From Microcaldota archaeon (GTDB lineage Archaea > Micrarchaeota > Micrarchaeia > Micrarchaeales > CABMGC01): a DNA stretch of 35,321 bases. Position numbers and translations under genes: made by a program. Shown piece after piece: positions 1 to 8,998 of the stretch. The notes under the pieces are model-generated. The model was not told where the DNA came from and searched no databases. It worked only from the letters and a program-made list of their open reading frames with translations. Where the stretch lies: contig JAGWGY010000005.1 of assembly GCA_028867115.1 (NCBI GenBank), positions 1 to 35,321 of the forward strand. The letters run 5' to 3'. Numbering within the stretch: position 1 is the first letter of the stretch; each line of letters starts with the position of its first letter.

Positions 1-1
1 T

Positions 2-589
2 GCTTTCTTCAAGTTCCAGCCCGCTTTCTCTGCGCAGTTCACTGACCTCATTGCCGGCGGCGCCTCTGGGCAGCCTGGGTGGCTCTCGGGATGGTTTGCG
101 TTCTGGTCAGCAGTCACGGCATCAAACCCTGCCGCGTTCGCACACCTAATCGCAATACTTGAGGGCTTGCTTGCCTTGAGCCTGATTCTGGGGGTGGCAA
201 GGAAGATAGGGTATGGCGGCGGGTTTATCTTCAGCCTGCTGATATGGGCAGTTCCGGAGGGGTTCGGCGGCCCTTACGGACCTAGCTCGACGGACATCGG
301 GACTGGAGCGATCTATGCTTTCGTCTTCATCTTCCTTGCGATAATAAGCAGCCTCTACGGCCCGAACAGGTACACGCTGGACTACCTGCTGGAGGGAAAG
401 CTACCCTGGTGGAAGAGCGTCGCAGAGATACGCCAGTCGCCGTGGTACGACTGCATGATATGCGGGCTGCACTATAGCAGCAGGGAGCTTGCGCAGAAGT
501 GCTACAAGTGGTGCTCCACGCACAACAGCTGCAACCTAAAGATTGCTAGGCAGTCCCTTGAGGCGAAGAGCGCAAGAAGGAGGAGATGA
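2..589 (+). CDS. DoxD/DoxX-like membrane protein with Cys-rich tail (5' partial)
   Basis: The reading frame is open from base 2 to the TGA at 587-589, so the gene starts outside the window. Hydrophobic segments run through the first 120 or so residues. The stretch EGFGGPYGPSSTDIGTG followed by a membrane helix resembles the DoxD (thiosulfate:quinone oxidoreductase small subunit)/DoxX family, whose members act in the membrane in sulfur or quinone redox chemistry. The last 40 residues form a soluble tail with a CxxC (CMICG), then C, WC, H and C, spaced like a small zinc knuckle. This tail is not part of classic DoxD. The stop codon abuts the ATG of the metal ATPase, so the two are probably co-transcribed. 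The family call is from recognised motifs; the substrate is unknown. Confidence 0.7.
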   Translation, partial: AFFKFQPAFSAQFTDLIAGGASGQPGWLSGWFAFWSAVTASNPAAFAHLIAILEGLLALSLILGVARKIGYGGGFIFSLLIWAVPEGFGGPYGPSSTDIGTGAIYAFVFIFLAIISSLYGPNRYTLDYLLEGKLPWWKSVAEIRQSPWYDCMICGLHYSSRELAQKCYKWCSTHNSCNLKIARQSLEAKSARRRR

Positions 590-2662
590 ATGGCGACAGA
601 CCCTGTGTGCGGGATGTACGTCGACGAGGCGACGAGCGCACTAACCAGCCAGAGGGAGGGGAGAAGGTATTATTTTTGCAGCGCTAACTGCAAACTGCAG
701 TTTGAGAGGCCTGAGAGGGAGATGCGGGGGCTCATGATCGCCCTTGCAGTCTCATGGCCGCTCACCATACTTGTGGCAATTTTCACATACGTAATTGCGC
801 CCAGCTATGGCAACTACCTGATGCTGCTCCTTGCAAGCGCGGTCCAGTTCTACTCGGGCCGGAGGTTCTATGCAGGAATAGCTGACGCGATAAGGAACAG
901 GTCGGCGAACATGGACACCCTGATAGCGATAGGTACAAGCGCGGCGTGGGGGTACAGCGCTGCTGTTGTGGTTTTCCCGGCGCTTTTCCCTGCAGGGGGG
1001 GTCTACTTTGACACATCCACGATAATAATCTCGCTCATACTGACCGGCACATACATGCAGAGGCTTGCGGAGTCAAGGGCGACGAGCGCAATCTCTGCAC
1101 TGATAGCGCTGCAACCGAAGATCGCGCACCTGGTAAGCGATGGCAAGATCTCTGATGTGCCTATCGAGAAGATCAAGGTAGGCGACATGCTTCTTGTGAA
1201 GCCTGGGGAGAAGATACCCACGGATTGCGCAGTGATTGGCGGCAGCAGCTCAGTAGATGAGTCTATGATAACCGGAGAGAGCATGCCGATAACCAAGAGG
1301 GAGGGGGACAGGGTGATCGGGGGCACGATGAACTCTACAGGCTCGCTTAGGCTAAAGGCCACAAAAATCGGGGAGGACACGGCGCTTGCGCAGATAATAA
1401 AGATTGTTCAGGACGCTGCATCGAGCAAGGTCCCGATACAGAGGCTTGCTGACAGGATCGCATCCTACTTTGTCCCCGTTGTGGTGCTGATAGGCGCAAT
1501 CTCATCGGTCGGATGGTACGCGATAGGCGGGACTGGGGCGAATGTCGCGGTGCTGGTGTTTGTTAGCGTGCTCATAATCGCATGCCCGTGCGCGCTTGGG
1601 ATAGCGACTCCCGCGGCCTTGATGGTCTCATCCGGATGGGCGGCGAAAAATGGGATAATTGTGAAGAGCGGGGAGGGGCTGCAGGTCGCGAGCAGGGTTG
1701 ACACCGTTGTGCTTGACAAGACGGGAACCCTCACCAAGGGCAGGCCCGAGGTGACGGACATCATCCCGACCTCAAGCCTTGGGAGGAGGGAGATTCTCAG
1801 GGTTGCCGCCATTGCGGAGGTTAATTCGGAGCACATCATAAGCAAGGCGATAGTCGAGAGGGCGAGGAAGGCAAAGATAGGGATTGAGTTCCCAAAGAGA
1901 TTTGTTTACAGGCAGGGTAGCGGCATCATCGCTACGGACAGAAGGGGCAGGAGGATCACTGTTGGGAACAGGGACCTCTTTGATGCTGCATCGCTCAAGG
2001 TGGCGGAGAAGAGGCTTGGGGTTTTGGAAGGCGAGGGGAAGACCTCGCTCATCGTAGGGATTAACGGGAAGGTTGTTGGGCTGATAGCAATCTCCGATGC
2101 GATCAAGAAGGACAGCGCAAGTGCGGTCAGGGCTCTGGAGGATACCGGGAGGGAGGTTTGGCTGGTAACTGGGGACAACGATAGGGTTGCGGTTGCAATC
2201 GCAAAGCGGCTTGGGATAAGAAATGTCATTGCAAACTCAAAGCCTAAGGAGAAGATGAGGAAGATCGCGGAGCTCCAGAGGAAGGGAAGGGTTGTTGCGA
2301 TGGTTGGGGACGGAGTGAACGATGCGCCGGCCCTTACCAAGGCGGATCTTGGAATAGCGATAGGCGCTGGCACTGATGTTGCGATTCAGGCAGGGGGCAT
2401 AATACTGGTGAGGAACAGCGTGTATGACGCTTTTGTCGCGCTTGAGCTTGGGAGGAGGACGATGTCGAAGATAAGGCAGAACCTGTTCTGGGCGTTTGCG
2501 TACAACATAGTGCTGATCCCTGTCGCTGCAGGCGCACTGATACCGTTCTTCACTGTAAGCGTCTACAACTTCCTCCCTATACTTGCGGCATTTGCAATGG
2601 CATTCAGCTCTGTTACGGTAGTGTCCAACTCGCTGCTGCTTGCAAGGTTCAGGATTGGCTAG
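590..2662 (+). CDS. Heavy-metal (Cu-type) P1B ATPase with N-terminal YHS domain
   Basis: A 690-aa membrane pump expected to export or translocate copper or a related soft metal using ATP. The first ~40 residues are a YHS/TRASH-like metal-binding domain (DPVCGMYV, then YYFCSANC) in place of the usual HMA domain. Next come membrane helices and the actuator TGES. The ion-binding CPC lies in [14 protein letters not shown] (Cys about 332 and 334), the phosphorylated Asp in DKTGTLT (about 376), and [10 protein letters not shown] precedes the final two helices. The conserved SEHP nucleotide-binding motif reads SEHII here: the His is kept and the Pro is replaced by Ile. The ATG directly follows the TGA of the DoxD-like gene. 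The 3' end overlaps a convergent gene by 4 bp. The family is certain; the metal is inferred from CPC. Confidence 0.95.
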   Translation: MATDPVCGMYVDEATSALTSQREGRRYYFCSANCKLQFERPEREMRGLMIALAVSWPLTILVAIFTYVIAPSYGNYLMLLLASAVQFYSGRRFYAGIADAIRNRSANMDTLIAIGTSAAWGYSAAVVVFPALFPAGGVYFDTSTIIISLILTGTYMQRLAESRATSAISALIALQPKIAHLVSDGKISDVPIEKIKVGDMLLVKPGEKIPTDCAVIGGSSSVDESMITGESMPITKREGDRVIGGTMNSTGSLRLKATKIGEDTALAQIIKIVQDAASSKVPIQRLADRIASYFVPVVVLIGAISSVGWYAIGGTGANVAVLVFVSVLIIACPCALGIATPAALMVSSGWAAKNGIIVKSGEGLQVASRVDTVVLDKTGTLTKGRPEVTDIIPTSSLGRREILRVAAIAEVNSEHIISKAIVERARKAKIGIEFPKRFVYRQGSGIIATDRRGRRITVGNRDLFDAASLKVAEKRLGVLEGEGKTSLIVGINGKVVGLIAISDAIKKDSASAVRALEDTGREVWLVTGDNDRVAVAIAKRLGIRNVIANSKPKEKMRKIAELQRKGRVVAMVGDGVNDAPALTKADLGIAIGAGTDVAIQAGGIILVRNSVYDAFVALELGRRTMSKIRQNLFWAFAYNIVLIPVAAGALIPFFTVSVYNFLPILAAFAMAFSSVTVVSNSLLLARFRIG

Positions 2663-3273
2663 GCTTTTGACCCGTTTCTCTGCGCCCTTCGCATCGAGCC
2701 ATTCCTGTCTATCTCGTCTCTGATATCCTGGGGGAAGTACTCTCCTGGGCCAAGGCTCGGGTACTTCTCGGCCTCGATGAGTTTCCAGCTTATCTTGTGC
2801 GGGCAGCTGCCAGTGCCGATCATCTTTGACCCTTTTGTCAGGTACATCCCGTCCCTTATCTTCTCTGAGATGAAGCAGTTGCTGTATTCGTCAGGGTTGA
2901 CGTGGCCCGCGTATACATAGGTCCCTGTAGTAGTTATCCACTGGCCGGATTCTATCAGCTCGCCCTCCTTTGTCTTCGGCAAGCCACGCACATCGCGGTG
3001 GTATTCGCTGCGGTCGATCTTCTTCTTTTCGGGGATCTGGTCTAGCTTTAGCCTTATCTTGTGGTTACAGCACATTGTACCGGGCGCCGATGAGTTATCC
3101 CCAACAAGGAAGATGCCAACCTTGAGCTTGTCCGCAATGAAGCAGCTCTTCGGGTCGTATTCGCTCGGGTTTACATGGCCGTTGTACACATAATATCCGG
3201 TGGTGGTGACCTTCTGCCCGCTCTCTATCTCATCACCGAGCTTAGTCTTCTGCTGCCCCTTGATGCCCCACAT
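2659..3273 (-). CDS. Unknown protein with two tandem Cys/His domains
   Basis: A 204-aa soluble protein made of two copies of a ~70-residue unit (about residues 10-85 and 95-170). Both copies share IESGQ, TTTG.YVY.GHVNP.EY, CFI, K..G..L and a late C.HKI..KL. The conserved Cys and Cys-x-His could bind zinc. The SGQ..TTG start of each unit loosely recalls the small YjzC-like family, but I cannot assign a function. The ATG at 3273 is preferred over a TTG one codon upstream, because TTTATAA at about 3303-3309 lies some 30 bp before it. The stop codon overlaps the stop of the metal ATPase on the other strand. A metal-linked role is only suggested by the neighbourhood. Confidence 0.75.
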   Translation of the reverse strand: MWGIKGQQKTKLGDEIESGQKVTTTGYYVYNGHVNPSEYDPKSCFIADKLKVGIFLVGDNSSAPGTMCCNHKIRLKLDQIPEKKKIDRSEYHRDVRGLPKTKEGELIESGQWITTTGTYVYAGHVNPDEYSNCFISEKIRDGMYLTKGSKMIGTGSCPHKISWKLIEAEKYPSLGPGEYFPQDIRDEIDRNGSMRRAQRNGSKA

Positions 3274-3356
3274 CAAACCACGATATCGCTACATATCCCT
3301 CCCTTATAAACGGATGCCTTCGGTTCGTTTAATACATTGTTTCGGGCCTGGCGGCC

Positions 3357-3872
3357 CTACAAGCCGTCCCTTGCCAGGTCCTTCAAGTCGCGCGCTATGA
3401 AGTCCACCACGCCTTTTGAGTGCAGGTGCTTTGCAAGCTTGGTTAGGTAGGCAAAGTTCAGCCCCTTTGCAAGCTCCTGCTGGTTCCTGAAGGTTGTGCT
3501 GCTTGCGCCATGCCACTTGTAGCCATGGAGATATTCGATTGCCCCATCATCGCCGACCCTTATCCGCGACCAGCATCCGAAGCAATCGCCTTCCACGTTC
3601 TTGTGCCCCCACCCTCCAGCGTACAGCTCGATATCGCTGTCCTTATTGATTCTCCTCAGCCTGCGGTAAGTCTCGCTCTGCAGGAAATTCTTGCCCCATG
3701 CAAATATGCGCCCAGACAGCGCAAGCTTTGCGCCGAGGAGCACATTTTCTGCATCCAGATACTCTTTCTGCTTCAGCGCGTCTGATGCCTGCCACTCGAT
3801 TTCCCTCTTCAGCCTCTTTGCAGATGCGACCTCGGCCTGCGATATTGCCTTATTCAGTTTCTCAAAACCCAT
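3357..3872 (-). CDS. Conserved-looking unknown protein
   Basis: A 171-aa soluble protein that I do not recognise. Residues 1-50 are strongly charged and helical. A middle part rich in Gly, Trp and Cys follows (YAGGWGHKNVEGDCFGCWSR), and the C-terminal ~45 residues are again helical. The CFGC pair is the only obvious metal or redox motif and there is no signal peptide or membrane helix. The start at 3872 is supported by a TATA-like TATTAAATA about 30 bp upstream. It is divergent from the HTH-CBS regulator at 3950, with ~77 bp of shared promoter region, so that regulator could control it. Confidence 0.6.
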   Translation of the reverse strand: MGFEKLNKAISQAEVASAKRLKREIEWQASDALKQKEYLDAENVLLGAKLALSGRIFAWGKNFLQSETYRRLRRINKDSDIELYAGGWGHKNVEGDCFGCWSRIRVGDDGAIEYLHGYKWHGASSTTFRNQQELAKGLNFAYLTKLAKHLHSKGVVDFIARDLKDLARDGL

Positions 3873-3949
3873 TCAACCACAATGATGATGCGGTTCTGAT
3901 GGTATTTAATAATTATTGCATAAAATATTCATATAGGAATAGTGATACG

Positions 3950-4468
3950 ATGTTTCCGAATCTGGACGCAATAGGCATACGGAGGAGAAGGCTTGGAGCA
4001 ACGCAGAGCGCTTTTGCAAAGTCAGTCGGCATCAGCCAGTCGATGCTGACCAAGATAGAGAGGGGCAAGGTGATGCCGAGCTACGGCATGGCCATAAAGA
4101 TATTCGAAAAGCTGCAGGAGCTGGAGAAAGGAGAGACAAAGACGGCAGCAGAGGTGATGAAGAAAAAGGTTTTCGAGCTGAAGAATTCGGATACGGTAGG
4201 CACTGCAGCAACGCTCGCAAAGAGGCACTCGCTCTCGCAGTTCCCGGTTGTTAGCGCCGGAAGGATAGTTGGAAGCATCAGCACCACAGACCTTGTGGGC
4301 CTGGACAGGGGTACGAAGATAGGCTGGAAGATGCAGCCGCCCTTCCCTACAGTGAATGAGGAGACGCCCATCGGGATAGTGAAGGAGCTGATAAAGCACG
4401 AGAAGGCGGTTGTCGTGGCAAGGAGGGGAGAGATTGTGGGGATAATAACCGCAGAGGATCTCCTATAG
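3950..4468 (+). CDS. HTH-CBS transcriptional regulator
   Basis: A 172-aa protein with an N-terminal Xre/HTH_3 helix-turn-helix (IRRRRLGATQSAFAKSVGIS, then QSMLTKIERGKVMPS) and two CBS motifs (about residues 65-115 and 120-172, ending GEIVGIITAEDLL). Such archaeal proteins bind DNA and sense adenosine nucleotides or related ligands through the CBS pair. The frame is open further upstream, but the ATG at 3950 is chosen because the HTH begins directly after it. An AT-rich ATAAAATA at about 3920-3927 sits 25 bp before it, as expected for a leaderless transcript. It faces away from the unknown gene at 3357-3872. Target genes are unknown. Confidence 0.85.
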   Translation: MFPNLDAIGIRRRRLGATQSAFAKSVGISQSMLTKIERGKVMPSYGMAIKIFEKLQELEKGETKTAAEVMKKKVFELKNSDTVGTAATLAKRHSLSQFPVVSAGRIVGSISTTDLVGLDRGTKIGWKMQPPFPTVNEETPIGIVKELIKHEKAVVVARRGEIVGIITAEDLL

Positions 4469-4512
4469 CCCAAAAGTGCTGAATTTATAAATTATTGTTC
4501 CGATAATAAGGC

Positions 4513-5028
4513 ATGGAAGGAGAGTACAAGTCGTTTGAGGACAAGGCGAAGCGGATAATCGAGTCAAACAATTACATGGTCACTGCGACAACCGACAAGC
4601 GCGGCAATGTCTGGGCGGCTACTGTCTCTTACGTCCATGACAAGGACTACAACTTCTACTTCCTCTCCCCTATCGACTCGAGGCACGGCGCCAACATAAT
4701 CGACACGGCGAAGATCGCATTCGAGATATTTGACTCTAGGCAGAAGATCGGCAGCGCCGACGGGGTTCAGGCAGAGGGAAAGGCGGTATTTGCGCCTGAC
4801 GATGCGCTTGAGGAGATAATAAAGATCTACGTCAAGAAGTTCTTCCCGAACTCGAGCGTACCTGCCACTGAGAGGTACCCTCCTGAGAACTACAGGGGGG
4901 CTGCAGAGTTCCGCTTCTTCAAGATAAAGCTCTCGGGCCTTTTTGTTACCGGAGAGGATATCTCAGTCCTTGGCGCGTTTGCCAAGAGCAACGCGAGGAG
5001 AGTCTCTATAGACCCGAAGAAGATTTGA
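4513..5028 (+). CDS. Pyridoxamine 5'-phosphate oxidase-like flavin-binding protein
   Basis: A 171-aa protein resembling the PNPOx-like split-barrel family, which binds FMN or a related cofactor. The N-terminal part (about residues 15-60) has the pattern of a helix, then 'NNYMVTATTDKRGNVWAATV', then an aromatic strand 'YNFYFLSP', and later 'GVQAEGKAVF', which fits the barrel. The reaction cannot be told from sequence. TTTATAAATT at about 4485-4494 sits ~20-28 bp before the ATG, suggesting a leaderless mRNA. The SDR gene follows after only 12 bp, so the two probably form an operon, perhaps a two-step redox function. Confidence 0.7.
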   Translation: MEGEYKSFEDKAKRIIESNNYMVTATTDKRGNVWAATVSYVHDKDYNFYFLSPIDSRHGANIIDTAKIAFEIFDSRQKIGSADGVQAEGKAVFAPDDALEEIIKIYVKKFFPNSSVPATERYPPENYRGAAEFRFFKIKLSGLFVTGEDISVLGAFAKSNARRVSIDPKKI

Positions 5029-5040
5029 GAGTAGGGTTCC

Positions 5041-5817
5041 ATGGGCATCTTAGACGAGTTTAGGCTGGATGGCAAGTCCGCTATCGTCACAGGGGTTTCC
5101 AGCGGGCTGGGGATCGCATTCACCGAGGCACTGGCGGAAGCGGGGGCCGACGTCGTGATAGCTGCAAGGAGGGAGGATAGGCTAATTGAGAACGCAAAGA
5201 GGATATCTGCGGCAACAGGCAGGAAGGTGCTGCCTTTCAAGGCAGATCTGTCGAGCGAATCCGACATAGACGCGCTGGTCGCTAAGGCATGCGACTCTCT
5301 TGGAAAGGTCGACATTCTGATAAACAACGCCGGCACGGCTGCGATGGGCTCTTCAACAAAAATGAAAAAGGAGGACTGGGACAGGGTCATAGCAGTAAAC
5401 CTGACGGGCGTCTTCCTGTGCGCGAGGTCGGCAATACGCAGCATGGTTGAGAGGAACGTCAAGGGCAGCGTGATAAACATAGCTTCGATATACGGCAGGT
5501 TCGGAGACGTGTTTCCAGTTGCGCCTTACTACGCCTCGAAGGGAGGGGTCGTCAACCTGACGCGCTCGCTTGCGGTCGAGTTCGCATCGAAAGGGATAAG
5601 GGTGAACGCGATTGCGCCAGGCTTCTTCCCAAGCGAGATGACCGCAGGCGTGCTGGAGGATAAGGATACGCTCTCGCACATTACTACCAGAACTCCGATG
5701 GGAAGGCTCGGTGAGCCTGCGGAGCTGAAGGGCGCTGCTGTTTATCTTGCCTCTGATGCCTCGTCTTACGTTACAGGGCACATCCTTGCAGTTGACGGCG
5801 GATGGGGCGCCGAGTAG
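5041..5817 (+). CDS. Short-chain dehydrogenase/reductase (classical SDR)
   Basis: A 258-aa cytosolic NAD(P)-dependent oxidoreductase. It has a Rossmann TGVSSGLG (residues 17-24), an NNAG, the catalytic Ser in NIAS (about 149), Tyr163 and Lys167 in YYASK, and the C-terminal AVDGGWGAE typical of the glucose/gluconate dehydrogenase-like branch. AARREDR after the second strand favours NADP(H). The substrate cannot be assigned. It follows the flavin-reductase-like gene by 12 bp and is likely co-transcribed. Confidence 0.9.
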   Translation: MGILDEFRLDGKSAIVTGVSSGLGIAFTEALAEAGADVVIAARREDRLIENAKRISAATGRKVLPFKADLSSESDIDALVAKACDSLGKVDILINNAGTAAMGSSTKMKKEDWDRVIAVNLTGVFLCARSAIRSMVERNVKGSVINIASIYGRFGDVFPVAPYYASKGGVVNLTRSLAVEFASKGIRVNAIAPGFFPSEMTAGVLEDKDTLSHITTRTPMGRLGEPAELKGAAVYLASDASSYVTGHILAVDGGWGAE

Positions 5818-5871
5818 TTTCGGCAAAAACCGAACGATCCCGCACAACTTTTTATTCCTGAGCACAGCAGT

Positions 5872-6255
5872 ATGATTATGCAGCCTCCTAGGGCCCGCGC
5901 CCTGACCACATTGGACATACTGCTGATAGCAGGCGCGATAGTAATAGTTGTCGTGGGCTCAGCAGTATCCTACGGCTATTTCGCATCGCATATGTCTGCG
6001 CAATCCTCCACGTTCACCGTTGGACAGAGGGTGAGCAACTTCTACATCACAGGCATAAACCCTACAAACGTGACAGGGATACTGTACATGCAGTATCCGG
6101 TGGCAAGGGCGAACGGCACGGCGTATACCGTGGACCTGGGCGGGAGCGTGGGATATGCGTGCGATGGCACGCTTGCAACACTTGCATCAATCAACGCGGC
6201 TGGCGCAAGGTTTGTTTTCAACAAACAGAAGTCCGCCTACGGTTGCCCTATATGA
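5872..6255 (+). CDS. Small membrane-anchored exported protein
   Basis: A 127-aa protein with one N-terminal membrane helix at about residues 13-35 (DILLIAGAIVIVVVGSAVSYG), followed by a ~90-residue domain predicted outside the cell. It has two Cys (YACDG and the C-terminal YGCPI) that could form a disulfide, and several Asn-x-Thr sequons. I do not recognise the family. Two in-frame ATGs (5872 and 5878) are possible. CTTTTTATT at about 5848-5856 is a weak TATA. It converges with the next SDR, leaving 1 bp between the stops. Confidence 0.6.
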   Translation: MIMQPPRARALTTLDILLIAGAIVIVVVGSAVSYGYFASHMSAQSSTFTVGQRVSNFYITGINPTNVTGILYMQYPVARANGTAYTVDLGGSVGYACDGTLATLASINAAGARFVFNKQKSAYGCPI

Positions 6256-6256
6256 G

Positions 6257-6973
6257 CTACTGCTTCAGCCTCGCGCCTCCGTCTACAGGTATGACAACAC
6301 CGTTGACCCATCCTGCCTCCTCGGTCATCAACCATGTAATCACTTTCGCAAATGCGTCAGGCGGCGCGCTGCCCTCCCCAAGCTTCCTTGCGCTCTTGAA
6401 CTCTGTGTCGGGCTTGAACTCGCCGTCTATGGAGCTCGGTGCTATCCCGTTGACCCGTATCTCCCTTCCCAGCAGCTGGTTCGCAAGCAGGTGCACCTCC
6501 TTTGCCGTGCCCGCCTTCCCTATGCTGTATGAGAGGGGGCCGTGCGCCTTGTCCATCGCGAGTGTGGATGAGATCAGGACTATCGATGAGCCCTTGTGCA
6601 GGTGCGGAAGCGATGCGTTTACTACATAGAGGGGCACCTTAATGTGGTTTAGGGTCATCTCCTCAAGAGCGGCAAGGTCCTCTATCTTGTCCGCCGAGAA
6701 TCCGCCGACAAGCACGGCAATGCCGTCTATCCCGCCCATCAGCCTCGATGCCTCGTCTGCCACCTTCTTTGCCCCCTCCTTTGTGGAGGCGTCCCCCTGC
6801 ACGACGCTAACCTTCCCATACTGCGAAAGATTCTTTGCAATCGCCCTGAGTTTCTCCTCGCCCCTCCCGGATATCGCGACCTGCGCGCCCTCCCTAAGAA
6901 GGTAATACGCAGTCGCCGCGCCGAGCCCTGTGCTCACTCCTACAAGCAGCACCTTCCTTCCATCAAGTCTCAT
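6257..6973 (-). CDS. Short-chain dehydrogenase/reductase, atypical NNAG motif
   Basis: A 238-aa SDR with the nucleotide-binding GVSTGLG (about residues 12-18), a SISGRGEE-like adenine-ribose region, ISST (Ser about 135) and the catalytic Tyr149/Lys153 in SYSIGKAG. It ends with PVDGGARLKQ. The usual NNAG is replaced by LVGG, as in some divergent SDRs. It is about 20 residues shorter than the SDR at 5041-5817 and clearly not a recent copy of it. GATTTATTAG near 6991-7000 could be its TATA box. Substrate unknown. Confidence 0.88.
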   Translation of the reverse strand: MRLDGRKVLLVGVSTGLGAATAYYLLREGAQVAISGRGEEKLRAIAKNLSQYGKVSVVQGDASTKEGAKKVADEASRLMGGIDGIAVLVGGFSADKIEDLAALEEMTLNHIKVPLYVVNASLPHLHKGSSIVLISSTLAMDKAHGPLSYSIGKAGTAKEVHLLANQLLGREIRVNGIAPSSIDGEFKPDTEFKSARKLGEGSAPPDAFAKVITWLMTEEAGWVNGVVIPVDGGARLKQ

Positions 6974-7034
6974 GATTTCATTCCACCAGCAACTAATAAA
7001 TCGCTTGCCATAGGCAACGACAGGCGGCTTGCGC

Positions 7035-7541
7035 TCAGGAGCGCCTGATCTTGCCCGGCTTTTTGCTAGGCGATGGATCGGCCGAATATCCAGAGATGAG
7101 CAGGTACCCCCGCCCTACAGCCTGCGCTATCTGGTCATCGTTGCCGCCCATCATCTTTGCAGGGTTGAGCACCTGCCAGAGTCCCAGAGTAGACCCCAGG
7201 GCCATGAAGCGAAGCGCGATTCCCTGGTCCCCGAGTACCCCTCCAAGGTAGAGGTAGCTTGGGCCGTCTTTCATCATTGCCTTCTCCTGGTCAGAGAAGC
7301 CGTTTAGTATCCCGATGAACTCCCTGCGGTACCTTTCCGCCTCTCCCCTGTTGACAGACACGTCAAAGAACACCATGTCCACCTTGTCGAAGTTTGGGCC
7401 AGACGGAGCCTCCCTTGTGCTCGGGAAGTTGTCTACCTCAGTCACCTCAATGTCTGCGTCCCTCCTTGTCTGCACAAGCGGGCCCTTGCGATACGCCCTT
7501 GTTGTCTCGTCAAGGATCTTCCGGAGTTTTTCGTAGTCCAT
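7035..7541 (-). CDS. Unknown protein in operon with NAMPT
   Basis: A 168-aa soluble protein of unknown family. Visible features are a charged N-terminal helix, VDMVFFDVSVNRGEAERYRREF in the middle, a Gly-rich YLYLGGVLGDQGIALRF, and a basic Ser/Pro/Lys C-terminus. Its ATG lies 4 bp after the NAMPT stop codon. GTGATC, a piece of the archaeal Shine-Dalgarno, overlaps that stop and lies 2 bp before the ATG. Translational coupling to NAMPT is therefore likely, and a role in NAD metabolism is the simplest inference. It is not a recognisable NMN adenylyltransferase. Confidence 0.7.
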   Translation of the reverse strand: MDYEKLRKILDETTRAYRKGPLVQTRRDADIEVTEVDNFPSTREAPSGPNFDKVDMVFFDVSVNRGEAERYRREFIGILNGFSDQEKAMMKDGPSYLYLGGVLGDQGIALRFMALGSTLGLWQVLNPAKMMGGNDDQIAQAVGRGYLLISGYSADPSPSKKPGKIRRS

Positions 7542-7545
7542 CTGA

Positions 7546-8967
7546 TCACGCTATTGCGGCAGGTATCCTCTTTATCCCCTCGTCCGCGCGCCTTCTTATC
7601 TCGCTGAGCGGGTACTTTATCAGCACCTTGCCGTCCTCGAACACCTTCACAAGCTCGTCCTTGCCAGGGGCGGACTGCTGCACCGTTAGGTACTCGTCAC
7701 CTTCACGAATTAGCTTTATCAGTCCCATCTTGGAGCTCTTGCCGGGATCTGTTATAGGGTTCTTGTACACGTTGCGTTCCTCCCCGTTCACTGTCACGCT
7801 CGAGCACTTGAACGCGAACTTCTCGGTGTCCCTGTTTAGCTTCTGCAGCAGCGCGCCTCCGCTTCCGAACGCAATGTTGTCTGCGCTCCAGCCGTTCTGC
7901 CTGAGGGTCTCGAGTATCGTGCCCACCATCCTGTAGTCTATCCCGTCCCCCTGTATCAGCCTCACCTTCTCGTAGAGAACCTTGTACCCCTTGTCGTTCA
8001 CGCTGAAGCTGAACTGCTCCGCAAGTATGTTCAGCACCTCAAGCAGCACTTTTTGCGGGTCGCCAGAGTCGGGCCTTATCACAAGCGCCCCTCCGCGGCT
8101 GAGGATCTGGTTTCTGAGCTTGCCTCCCCATATGGACCTGCACGCCTCGAATATGTTGTAGGAGTCGGAGACAACTGCCACTGTTCCTTTGGGGAACTGC
8201 TCGAGCATGTTCCTCATCGCCTTGTCCTCGTTCTCCCTGCCCCAGGATGTTATCGTGGAGTGCTCTGCTGCAGGTATCGAGAAGCCTGCCATCGGCTCGT
8301 CGTAATAGGACCTATGGAACATGAGGGCCGCGGTCGTATCTGTGCCCCTGAAGTTGACAAGGTGCGCTCCGCCTCCGATTGCCGCGCTCTCTACCGAAGA
8401 GACTCCCCTGAAGCCGAAATCGTGCAATTTGAAATCTATCAGCGACGGGGTTCCGGTCTCCTCGAGGTACTTCTGGATCGACTTCTTCATGAACATGGAC
8501 TGGGTTGCAACGGTTGTCGGGTACCACACCTGCACGAGCAGCGTCTCCATGTAGTTCGGGAGCCAGTAGCACTTCGGATCCGTGTTCTCTACAGTCATCA
8601 GCACGTTCCTATATGGCACCACAGTCCCTTCCGGCACTGCGCGTATCCTCAGTGGCAGCTTCCCTTTGTGCTCGTCGAGTATGTGCTCCCATCCCTCCCT
8701 GTTGAACATCGCTTTGTCGCCAAGATGCAGCGCCACTATCTCCTCAGCCTCTTCTATCTTCGCCTGGGTTACCACCTTTCCCTCGAGGTACCTCATGAGC
8801 TGGTACTGCAGCCCGAAGAAGAGCGTGGCGGGGTACTCCCCTCCCCTGGATTCAAAATAGGAGTGCACCTTAGTTGTGCCCGGAGGGTACTGCTTCCAGT
8901 GCGTGAACTTGTAGCCGTCAGTAATCAGTATCACGTTGCCGTCTATCCCGTCTCTTGCCGTTTTCAT
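7546..8967 (-). CDS. nadV: Nicotinamide phosphoribosyltransferase (NAMPT/NadV)
   Basis: A 473-aa enzyme that makes NMN from nicotinamide and PRPP, the first step of two-step NAD salvage. It matches NAMPT along its length: TDGYKFTHWKQYPPG near the N-terminus (Asp17, Tyr19), HDFGFRGVSS (Phe184, Arg187, equivalent to human Phe193/Arg196), FRGTDT (Asp210, nicotinamide recognition), PAAEHSTI with His236 (the phosphorylated His in human NAMPT), and IRPDSGDP (Arg298). The length is close to the usual ~490. A TATA-like ATATATATAAT at about 8993-9003 precedes the ATG by ~30 bp. An unknown gene follows at once. NAMPT is patchy in archaea, so gain by transfer is possible. Confidence 0.96.
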   Translation of the reverse strand: MKTARDGIDGNVILITDGYKFTHWKQYPPGTTKVHSYFESRGGEYPATLFFGLQYQLMRYLEGKVVTQAKIEEAEEIVALHLGDKAMFNREGWEHILDEHKGKLPLRIRAVPEGTVVPYRNVLMTVENTDPKCYWLPNYMETLLVQVWYPTTVATQSMFMKKSIQKYLEETGTPSLIDFKLHDFGFRGVSSVESAAIGGGAHLVNFRGTDTTAALMFHRSYYDEPMAGFSIPAAEHSTITSWGRENEDKAMRNMLEQFPKGTVAVVSDSYNIFEACRSIWGGKLRNQILSRGGALVIRPDSGDPQKVLLEVLNILAEQFSFSVNDKGYKVLYEKVRLIQGDGIDYRMVGTILETLRQNGWSADNIAFGSGGALLQKLNRDTEKFAFKCSSVTVNGEERNVYKNPITDPGKSSKMGLIKLIREGDEYLTVQQSAPGKDELVKVFEDGKVLIKYPLSEIRRRADEGIKRIPAAIA

Positions 8968-8998
8968 GCAATCATCAGGAGTAAATCTGCAGGATTAT

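Noticed and set aside
3698-3949. 84-codon N-terminal extension of the HTH-CBS regulator
   Set aside because: The extension runs through the promoter region and overlaps the reverse gene at 3357-3872. The HTH starts directly at the ATG of 3950.
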